Below, piece by piece: positions 25,157-33,976 of a stretch of 64,000 bases of DNA (position 1 is the first letter of the stretch; each line of letters starts with the position of its first letter). Both the position numbers and the translations under genes were made by a program. Origin of the DNA: Halioxenophilus sp033283405 (GTDB taxonomy: Bacteria > Pseudomonadota > Gammaproteobacteria > Pseudomonadales > Cellvibrionaceae); contig NZ_JAWMQR010000005.1 of assembly GCF_033283405.1 (NCBI RefSeq), positions 124,001-188,000 on the forward strand, given 5' to 3'. The notes beneath the pieces were generated by a model. The model did not search any database. It saw only the letters and a list, made by a program, of their open reading frames with translations, and was not told the origin of the DNA.

Positions 25157-26434
25157 TTGAGCAAGATTCAAGCAATTCGCGGCATGAACGACCTCCTGCC
25201 GGAGGAGACTGCGGTTTGGCAATTTGTGGAAGCGACCGTGGCGTCGCTGTTTGGCAGCTACGGTTATCAGAATATTCGCTTCCCCATCCTCGAACAGACC
25301 GAGCTGTTCAAGCGCTCCATCGGTGAAGTGACCGATATCGTTGAAAAAGAGATGTATACCTTTAACGACCGCAATGGCGACAGCCTCACCTTGCGGCCGG
25401 AGGGGACGGCGGTCTGTGTTCGCGCCTGTGAGCAGAACGGCCTGCTGCACAACCAGACGCAAAAGCTCTGGTATCTGGGTCCCATGTTCCGCCACGAAAA
25501 ACCTCAGAAGGGGCGCCTGCGCCAGTTCCATCAGTTTGGGGTCGAGGCCTTTGGTTTCGAGGGCCCGGATATCGATGCCGAAATTTTGGTGATGACTGCC
25601 CGCCTCTGGCAGGTGTTGGGTTTGTCCGATGCCGTGACTCTGCAGCTCAACAGTATCGGCTCAGCCGCCGACCGGGCCAAATATAAACAGGCTCTGGTTA
25701 CCTATTTAAGCGCCCAGCAGGAGTCGCTGGACGAAGACAGCCAGCGCCGACTGCACACCAACCCCTTGCGTATTCTCGACAGCAAAGATGCCAAAACCCA
25801 GGCCCTGCTGGCCGGAGCACCCAGCTTGGGTGATTATCTGGACGACGACAGCAAAGCCCACTTTGCCGGTCTCTGTCAGCTGCTGGATGGCATGGGTATC
25901 AACTACACCATAAACCCCCGTCTGGTGCGCGGCCTCGATTACTACAACAAAACCGTGTTCGAGTGGGTGACCACCCATCTGGGCGCCCAAGGCACGGTCT
26001 GTGCCGGTGGCCGCTACGATGGCCTCACTGCACAACTGGGCGGTCGCCAGGTGCCGGCAGTGGGTTTCGGTATGGGCGTGGAGCGGTTGGTGCTGCTGTT
26101 ACAGGAGCTCAATCTGGTGCCCGCAGGCCTGGAGCGCAGTGCTGATGTTTACCTGGCAGCAGTAGGCGATGTGCAACTTAAAGCACTGCAGCTGGCGGAG
26201 CAGGTGCGGGCTGAACTGCCTGGCGTGCGTATCGTTACCCACTGTGGTGGCGGCAGTTTCAAGAGCCAACTGAAAAAGGCCGATAAGAGCGGGGCGAGTA
26301 TCGCGCTGATTCTGGGCGAGAACGAAGCTCTGAGCGGTCAGATAGCGGTGAAGCCGTTGCGTACCGATGCCGAGCAGGAGACCATTGCCCAGTCGGAACT
26401 ATGTGGCAAACTTGCGGCCCTACTCAAGGCCTGA
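25157..26434 (+). CDS. hisS: histidyl-tRNA synthetase
   Basis: 425-residue class II synthetase charging tRNA-His. Motif 1 region IRGMNDLLPEE, motif 2 region FRHEKPQKGRLRQFHQFGVEAFG, the histidine loop LVRGLDYYNKTVFEWVT and motif 3 GFGMGVERLVLLL are all seen; a C-terminal anticodon-binding domain follows. The frame from ATT-adjacent TTG at 25157 gives MSKIQAIRGMND, the family start, so a TTG start codon is used. Spacing to ispG is 46 bp and to yfgM 107 bp. Confidence 0.96.
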   Translation: MSKIQAIRGMNDLLPEETAVWQFVEATVASLFGSYGYQNIRFPILEQTELFKRSIGEVTDIVEKEMYTFNDRNGDSLTLRPEGTAVCVRACEQNGLLHNQTQKLWYLGPMFRHEKPQKGRLRQFHQFGVEAFGFEGPDIDAEILVMTARLWQVLGLSDAVTLQLNSIGSAADRAKYKQALVTYLSAQQESLDEDSQRRLHTNPLRILDSKDAKTQALLAGAPSLGDYLDDDSKAHFAGLCQLLDGMGINYTINPRLVRGLDYYNKTVFEWVTTHLGAQGTVCAGGRYDGLTAQLGGRQVPAVGFGMGVERLVLLLQELNLVPAGLERSADVYLAAVGDVQLKALQLAEQVRAELPGVRIVTHCGGGSFKSQLKKADKSGASIALILGENEALSGQIAVKPLRTDAEQETIAQSELCGKLAALLKA

Positions 26435-26541
26435 TGGCCTGACTTTGGCCCACCAGTTAACTGGCAGCAATCAAATTTTTAAAGGGTTTAGGGCGTTTGT
26501 GTTAGGCAAGCAGGCCTGCCCAACAATAAGGAGCGGATTGA

Positions 26542-27219
26542 GTGAGTGCACACCTGACTGAAGAAGAACAGATTGAAGCCTTCAAACGGTGGTGGAAGGA
26601 GAATGGCAAAAATACCCTGACGGCGATTGTTTTGGCGTTAGCGGTCTATTTTGGTTGGCAGGGTTGGCAGAACAACCAACAGGCCAAACGCGAAAATGCC
26701 TCGGTGCTGTTTCAACAGATGAGTGAAATTGCCGCAATTGAGCCGGGTATCGAGCTGAGTCAACAGCAGCTGATAGAGGTTGCCTCCCTGGGCGAACAGC
26801 TTAAAGATGGCTACGCCAAGAGCTTCTATGCCGTGAGTGCCGCCATGCTGATGGCAAAATATGCGGTTGATCAAGGTAACCTGGACGAAGCCAAAACCCA
26901 GCTTGGTTGGGCCAAGGAGCACAACCGCGATGCGGCGCTAACACCGGTGATCGACCTTCGTCTGGCCCGTTTGCATCTGGCGGCTGGCGAACTCGATCAG
27001 GCATTGGCGCTGGTAAAGGTTGCCCCGGCCACCGAGTTTGGCAGCAGTTACGCCGAGGTTCGCGGTGACGTTCTGGCGGCTCAAGGTGACACCGACGGCG
27101 CGCGGGAAGCCTACCAACTCGCCCTGGATACCCTGCCAGACGATCAATCCAGCCGTCGTCGCTTCCTCTTGATGAAGCGTGATCAGTACGCCACCGAAGT
27201 GGTAGCCGAGGCAGAATAG
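26542..27219 (+). CDS. yfgM: YfgM-type ancillary SecYEG/BAM-linked TPR protein
   Basis: 225-residue protein with one N-terminal membrane helix (about residues 23-40, NTLTAIVLALAVYFGWQGWQ) and a periplasmic TPR-like domain, as in E. coli YfgM, which binds SecYEG with PpiD and cooperates with periplasmic chaperones. The family start SAHLTEEEQIEAFKRWWKENG is clear. GTG start with AAGGAG 8 bp upstream. It is directly followed by bamB (2-bp gap). Confidence 0.93.
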   Translation: MSAHLTEEEQIEAFKRWWKENGKNTLTAIVLALAVYFGWQGWQNNQQAKRENASVLFQQMSEIAAIEPGIELSQQQLIEVASLGEQLKDGYAKSFYAVSAAMLMAKYAVDQGNLDEAKTQLGWAKEHNRDAALTPVIDLRLARLHLAAGELDQALALVKVAPATEFGSSYAEVRGDVLAAQGDTDGAREAYQLALDTLPDDQSSRRRFLLMKRDQYATEVVAEAE

Positions 27220-27221
27220 TT

Positions 27222-28364
27222 ATGCGTTTGTTGTTAATGTTCGCGGCTCTGCTTGCCCTGGCGGGCTGTTCCAGCTCCGGAGAGTTGAAGCCTTCACCGC
27301 TGGTGGATGTCGATAATCAGATTGTCTTTAAAAAGGTTTGGTCGCGGGATACCGGTGGCGGCCAGGATCAGCGCTACACGCTGCTGAAGCCAGCCTTTGC
27401 CAATGGCCAGGTTTACGCCATGGACATCGACGGGCGGGTCAGCGCCTATGCCGCGGAAACCGGTAAACGTCTGTGGCGCTCCAAGCTGAAGCTGGAAACC
27501 TCTGGCGGCGTCGGCGCCTATGAGAAGTACCTGGCGGTGGGGACCTACGACGGTGAAGTAGTGCTGCTAAGTGCTGAAACCGGGGAGGAAGTCTGGCGCC
27601 AGCAAGTCTCCACCGAGGTGCTGTCGGCACCGCAGCTCAACAGCGAGCTGGTGGTGGTGCATACCATTGATGGCAAGCTACACGGTATCTCGATTGCCAC
27701 CGGTGAAAAGCTCTGGCAGTACGACAACACCCATCCAGCCTTAACCAGCCGTGGCTCCTCCACACCCATTGTTACCGAAACCCTGGTGGTGGCGGCGTTT
27801 GACAATGGCAAACTGATTGCGCTCAACCCCGATAACGGCATTGGCCAATGGGACCAGCGGGTGGCGATCCCCAGTGGTCGCACCGAGCTCGAGCGCATGG
27901 TCGATATCGACGGCTCACCGTTGATGGTGGGTGACCTGATCTTTGCTGCCAGCCTGCAAGGGCGCCTGGTGGCGATTAGTCGGGCTACCGGCAGGGGCCT
28001 TTGGGCACGCGATACCTCCACCTATCAAAACCTGGCCAGCAATGGACTGGCGGTATTTCTGACTACCGCCGACGATACTATCCAGGCCTACAACGTCGGC
28101 AATGGTGAAGATGTCTGGACTAACGAGCAGATGTTGCGGCGGCAGCTAACCGGCCCGGCCTATGTTCAGGGGCTGGTGATGACTGCCGATAGCGAAGGCT
28201 ACCTGCATGTTTTGGATGCCAGTAGCGGCGAGTACCTGGGCCGTAAGAAGATCAATGGCAGTGGTATCCGCTCTCCGCTGGTGGTAATGGGGGATAAGGT
28301 TCTGATCTTCAGTAATGACGGCGATCTGTACCTCTACTCTGTAACCAGAAAAAGCGAGTCATAA
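27222..28364 (+). CDS. bamB: outer-membrane protein assembly factor BamB
   Basis: 380-residue lipoprotein of the BAM complex. Signal peptide with lipobox LAGC, C16. The body is an eight-bladed beta-propeller of PQQ-like repeats; several blades show the tryptophan pattern (AAETGKRLWRSKL, SAETGEEVWRQQV, SIATGEKLWQYDN, RATGRGLWARDT). Length is as usual for the family (about 380-390). The gene precedes der; a strong CCGGCCGA/TCGGCCGG hairpin lies just after its stop. Confidence 0.96.
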   Translation: MRLLLMFAALLALAGCSSSGELKPSPLVDVDNQIVFKKVWSRDTGGGQDQRYTLLKPAFANGQVYAMDIDGRVSAYAAETGKRLWRSKLKLETSGGVGAYEKYLAVGTYDGEVVLLSAETGEEVWRQQVSTEVLSAPQLNSELVVVHTIDGKLHGISIATGEKLWQYDNTHPALTSRGSSTPIVTETLVVAAFDNGKLIALNPDNGIGQWDQRVAIPSGRTELERMVDIDGSPLMVGDLIFAASLQGRLVAISRATGRGLWARDTSTYQNLASNGLAVFLTTADDTIQAYNVGNGEDVWTNEQMLRRQLTGPAYVQGLVMTADSEGYLHVLDASSGEYLGRKKINGSGIRSPLVVMGDKVLIFSNDGDLYLYSVTRKSES

Positions 28365-28380
28365 ATCACTTCAAGGCGCC

Positions 28381-28399
28381 CCGGCCGATATTCGGCCGG
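28381..28399 (+). terminator. bamB downstream hairpin
   Basis: Perfect 8-bp stem CCGGCCGA / TCGGCCGG with a TAT loop, 16 bp after the bamB stop. It has no T-run, so it is a weak intrinsic terminator or an RNA-stabilising hairpin between bamB and der rather than a proven stop. Confidence 0.5.
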
Positions 28400-28525
28400 C
28401 GTTGCTCTCCCAACCGGTTCAGCTCGCCTTTGTGCGCCTGAATCTCTACAATCTGCAGTTTTGTTTGTCGCCGTCCCGGCGCTAGCAGCTATATCGCCAA
28501 TATCCAATACCCATACGAGAGTGCC

Positions 28526-29935
28526 ATGCTACCGGTAATTGCCCTTGTCGGCCGACCCAATGTGGGAAAGTCTACGCTTTTCAATCAGCTGACGCGCAGT
28601 CGTGATGCCCTGGTGGCGGACTTCCCCGGCCTTACCCGCGACCGTAAATATGGCGAGGCCAACGTCCAGGGGCGCCGGCTGATGGTGGTGGATACCGGCG
28701 GTTTGAGCGGTGATGAGACGGGAATCGATTCGGTGATGGCCGGCCAGTCACTGGCGGCGATCAACGAGGCCGATGCCGTCCTGTTTGTGGTGGACTGTCG
28801 CGCCGGTCTGACCAGTGCCGACAGCATGATCGCCGAACACCTGCGTAAATCGGGCAAGCGGGTGTTTGTGGTGGCCAACAAAATTGACGGCAGTAATCAC
28901 GATGTTGCCGTCGCCCCCTTTTATGAATTGGCCCTGGGTGAGCTCTACCCAACCACCGCCAGCCATGGTCGTGGTATCCGTTCGCTGATGGAGGCTGTGT
29001 TGGCGGCGCTGCCGGAACCCGAGGAGAGTGATGAAACACTGCCTGACGGTGTCAAAATCGCCATTGTCGGCCGCCCTAACGTTGGTAAATCGACCCTGGT
29101 TAATCGGCTGTTGGGAGAGGATAGGGTAGTGGTTTACGACCACCCCGGCACCACCCGCGACAGTATCTACATCAACTATGAGCGCAATGACAAAAACTAC
29201 ACCCTGATTGATACCGCCGGTATTCGGCGACGTAAAAATGTTTCTCAGGCGGTGGAGAAGTTCTCCATCGTCAAAACGCTGCAGGCTATTAGTGACGCCA
29301 ATGTGGTGGTGCTGCTGATGGACGCCCAGGAGGGGTTGGTGGATCAGGATCTGCACCTGATGGGGCAGGTGATCGAGCAGGGGCGGGGGCTGGTATTGGC
29401 GCTCAATAAGTGGGATGGTCTTGACAGCGACCACAAGGATTTTATCAAGAAGGAGCTGGAGCGCCGTTTACAGTTTGTTGATTTTGCCGATCTGCACTTT
29501 ATCTCTGCCAAACACGGTACCAACGTTGGCCATCTGTATGAGTCGATCGAGCGCGCTTACCAGTCGGCCACCGACAAGTTGTCGACCAACCAACTGACAC
29601 GCATTCTGGAAGATGCCATCAAGGTTCACCAGCCGCCGTTAGTCAATGGCCGGCGTATCAAGCTGCGCTATGCGCACGCCGGTGGCCACAACCCGCCGAT
29701 TATTGTCATTCACGGCAACCAGACCGAAGCGGTACCCAGCCACTACAAACGCTACCTGGAGAAGACCTTCCGGCGGGTATTGGACTTGCACGGCACGCCC
29801 TTGCGGATAGAGTTCAAAACCACAGACAACCCCTTCGCCAGTAAGGCGCAACCCAACAAGGCAGGTAAAAAGCGACCGGCGCGGGCGCCCCTGCGCAACA
29901 AACCCGGGCCGACGCCCCCGGGAGGCCGTCGCTAA
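28526..29935 (+). CDS. der: ribosome assembly GTPase Der (EngA)
   Basis: 469-residue GTPase with two tandem G domains, needed for 50S assembly. The first G domain begins ALVGRPNVGKSTLFNQLTRS (G1 about 8-16) with DTGG and NKID motifs; the second has IAIVGRPNVGKSTLVNRLLG, DTAG and NKWDG. A C-terminal KH-like domain with the basic tail KKRPARAPLRNKPGP is typical. Two G domains rule out Era. Last gene of the ndk-der run; it converges on the YjbR gene. Confidence 0.97.
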   Translation: MLPVIALVGRPNVGKSTLFNQLTRSRDALVADFPGLTRDRKYGEANVQGRRLMVVDTGGLSGDETGIDSVMAGQSLAAINEADAVLFVVDCRAGLTSADSMIAEHLRKSGKRVFVVANKIDGSNHDVAVAPFYELALGELYPTTASHGRGIRSLMEAVLAALPEPEESDETLPDGVKIAIVGRPNVGKSTLVNRLLGEDRVVVYDHPGTTRDSIYINYERNDKNYTLIDTAGIRRRKNVSQAVEKFSIVKTLQAISDANVVVLLMDAQEGLVDQDLHLMGQVIEQGRGLVLALNKWDGLDSDHKDFIKKELERRLQFVDFADLHFISAKHGTNVGHLYESIERAYQSATDKLSTNQLTRILEDAIKVHQPPLVNGRRIKLRYAHAGGHNPPIIVIHGNQTEAVPSHYKRYLEKTFRRVLDLHGTPLRIEFKTTDNPFASKAQPNKAGKKRPARAPLRNKPGPTPPGGRR

Positions 29936-29951
29936 GCCAGGTTATTGCTTA

Positions 29952-30287
29952 TCAGGCGTTGCAGGTGGCGGCGGTACTGTTCTCCCGATAAGACCAGCGG
30001 ATCATATCCATCAGGTCCTCATCGGCGAAGTTCTCCACCCGGGTAATCGTCAACCAGTAGCCATCCCCCTTCTCCACTTGGCGAATTTTGGGTGGGCTGT
30101 ACAGGTCATTAAATAGCGCTTCGGTAACCTGCAGGGAGAACTGCCACTGGATTGGTGCGCCCGTTTCAAAGTAGGCGAAGGGGCGTTTGCCGATGGTGAA
30201 GGCCATGGAGGTACCTTCGCTGTTGAGTAGCTGCTGTTCGCTGTCCGGTAGAGACAGGCAGTATTTGATGACTTCTGCGCATTTCAT
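29952..30287 (-). CDS. MmcQ/YjbR-family protein
   Basis: 111-residue protein of the YjbR/MmcQ fold. Family pattern: N-terminal CLSLPDSEQQL, MAFTIGKRPFAYFETG around 28-43, and a C-terminal DLMDMIRWSYRE segment. The fold resembles the CyaY/double-wing class and DNA binding has been proposed, but no function is established. It is monocistronic, converging on der with a 16-bp gap. Confidence 0.82.
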   Translation of the reverse strand: MKCAEVIKYCLSLPDSEQQLLNSEGTSMAFTIGKRPFAYFETGAPIQWQFSLQVTEALFNDLYSPPKIRQVEKGDGYWLTITRVENFADEDLMDMIRWSYRENSTAATCNA

Positions 30288-30590
30288 GGGGATTTGCTAC
30301 CTTGCTGTTATTGCCAGAATGCCAACATTTGCACGGGGCGTTTGTGGCAGAAAGTTAACCAAAGGGCGGCGTTTTGGCGAAAAGCCGCCAAAAAAGCAGG
30401 CCCTAAGCCCTGGGAATGGCCCTTTTTGGCTACTGGAGTTGAGGTATATCAAATTCTGTTCCCAACTGATGCTGGCCAGCAGGCTGACGATTTGGCCTCG
30501 TAGAGGGTGGAGGGCAGCGGTTCATGTTCTATGATTTATGGGGTAGTGGCTAAACAGTGGCTGCGCAGAAGTGACGTTAGGCGAGGGACA

Positions 30591-31442
30591 ATGAATCTTT
30601 TCACTGGAATGAGCGGCTACAAAAAAGGCTATGGTGGCCTGCTGATCGGTTTGTTGGCGGGGTTTGCCGGTCTGGTTCAGGCCGAGGAGCGGTCGCTGAT
30701 GGAGCTCGGGCTGGGCCTGGGGGCCATGCACCAGTCGTACTACACCGGTACCAAGCAGCAACGGGATCTGGTCTACCCGGTGCCTGTTCCGATCTACCGG
30801 GGCAAGATTTTACGGGCCGACAGCCGCGGTGTTCGGGCCGAGGTGCTGGAAGAAGACCGCTACAAGCTGGATATCAGCTTTGACTTCCACTTCGCCGTCG
30901 ACAGCGACGATGTCGACCTGCGCCGCGGTATGAACGATATCGACAACCAGCTGCAAACCGGCCCTTCACTGGAAATTAACCTGTTTCAGGATGAGCGCAA
31001 CCGCTGGCAATTAAAACTGCCGGTACGCTTTGGCATTGGAATTAGTGGTGAGGGGATGAGTGACCACGGGATAAGCTTTGCCCCCCAACTGCGCTACCGC
31101 TACCGGCTGCCGGTGGAGAGCGCCCCCTGGTATGCGTATATTGGCGCCGGGCCTAAGTTTGGTAACGATCAGTCCAACGACGTCTACTACGGTGTGGCAA
31201 CACCCTACGCCACCGCTGAACGGCCAGCCTACGAGGCGGAGGCCGGTTATGCCGGCTATCGGGTTTCACTATCGCTGCGTTCGTGGAATCCGGATCGGTT
31301 GTGGGTATTGTTTGCCCGCTACGACAATATCGGCGGTGCTGTGTTTAACGATTCACCACTGGTGGAAACAGACGACAATTGGTCGGTGGGTATTCTCTAC
31401 AGCCACATCATCTATCGCTCCAAAAGGAAGGTGGAGCGATAG
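30591..31442 (+). CDS. MipA/OmpV-family outer-membrane protein
   Basis: 283 residues starting with a signal peptide (GYGGLLIGLLAGFAGLVQA, cleavage before EERSLMEL). The mature part is a beta-rich barrel with many alternating aromatic residues (YYTGTKQQRDLVYPVPVPIYRG; APQLRYRYRLP) and ends WSVGILYSHIIYRSKRKVER, close to the aromatic-terminated strand of an outer-membrane barrel. The ATG at 30591 follows GCGAGGGA; the frame is open from 30507 but lacks a signal sequence there. MipA is a murein-hydrolase scaffold in E. coli and OmpV an osmoporin-like protein in Vibrio; which role applies is not clear. Confidence 0.8.
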   Translation: MNLFTGMSGYKKGYGGLLIGLLAGFAGLVQAEERSLMELGLGLGAMHQSYYTGTKQQRDLVYPVPVPIYRGKILRADSRGVRAEVLEEDRYKLDISFDFHFAVDSDDVDLRRGMNDIDNQLQTGPSLEINLFQDERNRWQLKLPVRFGIGISGEGMSDHGISFAPQLRYRYRLPVESAPWYAYIGAGPKFGNDQSNDVYYGVATPYATAERPAYEAEAGYAGYRVSLSLRSWNPDRLWVLFARYDNIGGAVFNDSPLVETDDNWSVGILYSHIIYRSKRKVER

Positions 31443-31458
31443 CGGGCTGGGACAGCAG

Positions 31459-31992
31459 TTAGTGGGCGGTCAGCAGGCGATCGTATTTGCGGCTTAACAG
31501 GTCGTAGAAGTTCTCGCGCAGGCTGTTGATCTCGCCCTTGAACTTGGTGATCTCCTCCTGGCTGATATCCTGCCGCCCAACATAAACCTCTTTACGGAAG
31601 ATGGCGATTTTCGCACCGTAGACCCGCAAGGTTTTCTCCATCCCTTTTTCACCCAGCATCAGCAGGGTGGCTTCCGCTTCGGCCAGTTTCTTAAACTCGG
31701 TGACCAGCTCTTTGTTGATCTCGGCCAGCTCTTCACGCCGGGCGCTTGGCCAACGCTCGCCGTAGCGAATCGACTCCACCAGCAGGGCCGAGTATTTGGC
31801 GAAGGCATGGCTGACGGCGCCGACATCGGCCGAAATCTGCTCGAGCAACTGCACTTTGCGATTGTGGGCGGGATCTTCCACCGGCTGTTGTCGGCGCCAG
31901 AGCAGCAGCCAAAACAGCATACCGGTAATAATCGCCCCAAGAATGACTTTGACGCTAGTGTCAATGAGTTGCCAGATTATGCCGTGGTCCAT
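31459..31992 (-). CDS. membrane-anchored coiled-coil protein of unknown function
   Basis: 177 residues. One N-terminal membrane helix (about 8-28, IDTSVKVILGAIITGMLFWLLLW) is followed by basic RR and a long, charged, helical cytoplasmic or periplasmic domain rich in Glu/Lys/Leu, predicted coiled coil (EELAEINKELVTEFKKLAEAEA; EEITKFKGEINSLRENFYDLL). I do not recognise a named family. The ATG complement at 31990-31992 is preferred to the GTG at 32016. It converges on the MipA-like gene with a 16-bp gap and stands alone. Confidence 0.65.
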   Translation of the reverse strand: MDHGIIWQLIDTSVKVILGAIITGMLFWLLLWRRQQPVEDPAHNRKVQLLEQISADVGAVSHAFAKYSALLVESIRYGERWPSARREELAEINKELVTEFKKLAEAEATLLMLGEKGMEKTLRVYGAKIAIFRKEVYVGRQDISQEEITKFKGEINSLRENFYDLLSRKYDRLLTAH

Positions 31993-32246
31993 AGTTAACC
32001 TACCCGTGAGTGCCAATATTTCGTCAGCGAAGCCTTGGGCCAGCAGCCACAGTGGTTGTCTACTGCGGCGGTGGTTATCGTTAAAAGATATGCTAACTCT
32101 ATGATTATTAAGAGTTTATATTTTATACGGGCTAAGCCTTCGATGGTTTTCGTACGTTTACAAACGCTAGCTTTTCAGCGGTTGCAATGCTGTTAGCAGG
32201 AGTAGAGCAAAGACCGTTCCCGATTAGTGGGTAGCGATTGGTGAGA
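31993..32246. other. 254-bp non-coding stretch before yciH
   Basis: A/T-rich sequence around 32100-32130 (ATGATTATTAAGAG, TTTATATTTTATAC) could hold the leftward promoter of the gene at 31459. No repeat or RNA gene is evident. Confidence 0.35.
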
Positions 32247-32576
32247 TTAACCGCCGGCCAGTTTGACCTGGTGGCCAAGGGTTTCCAGGGTGAGCTTTAT
32301 TTTTTCTCGGTCGTCCGATTGAATTTCGATAACGCCCTCTTTCACCGCGCCACCCACGCCCAGTTTCTGTTTCAATACCTTGGCAGTCTCTTTCAGTTTT
32401 TGCGGTTCGATACCAGTGACCAGACTGACACCCTTGCCTTTGCGGCCCTTGGTTTCCCGGCTGACGCGTACAATGCCATCGGTGACGCTGCTTTTGACCG
32501 CCGCCGGCGCTTGCTCTTTAATGCGACCCTGGTCGGTTGAGTAGACCAGCCGGCTGTTTTTGTTCGAAGAGCTCAT
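32247..32576 (-). CDS. yciH: translation initiation factor SUI1-like protein YciH
   Basis: 109-residue protein of the eIF1/SUI1 fold. Visible: IVRVSRETKGRKGKGVSLVTGI, KETAKVLKQKLGVGGAVKEGVIEIQSDDREKIKLTLETLGHQVKLAGG, the last stretch being the SUI1 domain signature. In E. coli YciH acts as a fidelity/stress factor for initiation. ATG complement at 32574-32576 fits the family start MSSSNKNSRLVYST; earlier in-frame codons are rejected. It lies 29 bp downstream of the zinc-ribbon gene. Confidence 0.9.
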   Translation of the reverse strand: MSSSNKNSRLVYSTDQGRIKEQAPAAVKSSVTDGIVRVSRETKGRKGKGVSLVTGIEPQKLKETAKVLKQKLGVGGAVKEGVIEIQSDDREKIKLTLETLGHQVKLAGG

Positions 32577-32605
32577 TGTTGGTCTCCCAGTGTGCGCAGT
32601 CGGAA

Positions 32606-32929
32606 TTATTGCGGATTTTTGGCTTTGACTAGTTTTTGGCTCCACAAGCCAAACAACATCAATGCCGAGCCTAGGGTAAATACGTAGAGGGGATTAATCC
32701 CCGATAATTGCCAAAAATGGAATAGGGGTGCCAAAATAACGGCCACAAACAGGCCTATCGACGTTAAATTTTCCGCCCCTTCCGGTAGTTGAATCTCTGC
32801 CTGGCAGTGCGGGCAGGGAAACGGTTGGCGATTGATAAAGGGTCTTAGCAGGTTGCTTCGTTTCAAAAGTGCTTTGTCCATCGGCTTCTGGCAGTGTGGA
32901 CAACGTAGAATTTTGATGAGGGGTACCAA
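32606..32929 (-). CDS. zinc-ribbon membrane protein, unknown function
   Basis: 107 residues. Two CxxC knuckles (C10/C13 in RCPHCQKP, C39/C42 in PCPHCQAE) form a zinc-ribbon; two hydrophobic helices follow (about 57-75 and 82-98). Small zinc-ribbon/two-helix proteins of this shape are common in gammaproteobacteria and unnamed. The neighbouring potassium channel also ends in a zinc-ribbon. No function assigned. Confidence 0.65.
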   Translation of the reverse strand: MVPLIKILRCPHCQKPMDKALLKRSNLLRPFINRQPFPCPHCQAEIQLPEGAENLTSIGLFVAVILAPLFHFWQLSGINPLYVFTLGSALMLFGLWSQKLVKAKNPQ

Positions 32930-33055
32930 GAGTGCCTGCCTTATAGAGAATGCTAATTTTTGCCGGCGCTGATTTTAGCAACAATTTTTCATAGCCTCCA
33001 AGCCGATGGCAATGACTGCTAGCGATGGGTGTGTTGGTAACAGGACCAGAGTGGA

Positions 33056-33886
33056 ATGACGCCAGAGAGAGAGACCGTTAAAGAGTATCTAAATAGAGTC
33101 ATTTTTGGCACAGATACACCGGCAGGCAAGGCCTTCGATCTCGTACTTATCTACTCGATCTTTGTCAGTGTTGCGGTAGTGATGCTCGATTCGCTGCAGG
33201 TCTTTGCCGTGGAGTTCAAACTCTACCTGAATGCGGCCGAGTGGTTTTTTACTGTGCTGTTCAGTGTCGAGTATGCCTTGCGCATCTACTGCACACCAAA
33301 GCGCTGGCGCTATGTGCGCAGCTTCTACGGTATTATCGATCTGCTGGCGATACTGCCGACTTATCTCGCCCTCTTTATCGGCAATATCAACTACCTGGTG
33401 GTCATTCGTCTGCTTAGGGTATTGCGTATATTCCGAGTGCTAAAGCTGATGCGCTACCTGGAGGAGGCCAATTTACTAACCCGGGCAATTCTCGCCTCGC
33501 AGCGCAAGATTCTGGTCTTTTTCGGCACAGTGCTGGTGTTGGCCACCGTCTTTGGGGCGTTGATGTTTGTTGTCGAAGGGGGGGGGCATGGTTTCACCAG
33601 TATTCCCAACAGCATCTATTGGACCATCGTTACCATCACCACCGTCGGCTATGGTGATATCACACCCCAAACTTCGTTGGGTAAGATCATCGCCTCCCTG
33701 GCCATGCTTACCGGCTACTCCATTATTGCCGTTCCCACCGGAATATTAACGGCGGAGCTGAATCAGGAGCTGATGCGTGAGCGGGTTAAGCACGCCTGCC
33801 CGGCCTGTCATGGTGTGGGCCATGAACGCGATGCCACCTACTGCAAATTTTGTGGCGAGGAGTTGCCCAAACGTACCCATCTATAG
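33056..33886 (+). CDS. voltage-gated-type potassium channel with C-terminal zinc ribbon
   Basis: 276-residue ion channel of the six-helix family. S1-S3 cover about residues 25-95, S4 carries spaced arginines (VIRLLRVLRIFRVLKLMRYL), and the pore loop has the K+ selectivity filter T196-V197-G198-Y199-G200-D201. S6 follows, then a cytoplasmic tail. The tail ends in CPACHGVGHERDATYCKFCGEELP, two CxxC knuckles, an addition not found in KvAP-type channels I know. It could sense metal or redox state, but that is inferred. Monocistronic, with its own upstream region of about 120 bp. Confidence 0.88.
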   Translation: MTPERETVKEYLNRVIFGTDTPAGKAFDLVLIYSIFVSVAVVMLDSLQVFAVEFKLYLNAAEWFFTVLFSVEYALRIYCTPKRWRYVRSFYGIIDLLAILPTYLALFIGNINYLVVIRLLRVLRIFRVLKLMRYLEEANLLTRAILASQRKILVFFGTVLVLATVFGALMFVVEGGGHGFTSIPNSIYWTIVTITTVGYGDITPQTSLGKIIASLAMLTGYSIIAVPTGILTAELNQELMRERVKHACPACHGVGHERDATYCKFCGEELPKRTHL

Positions 33887-33976
33887 ACGAGCAGGCTGAA
33901 CCAAACTCAGCTTTGGCTAGCCTGTAAGTAATCAGTGGGGGATGTGAAGCGGATGGATAAACCACCCGCTGTGGCA

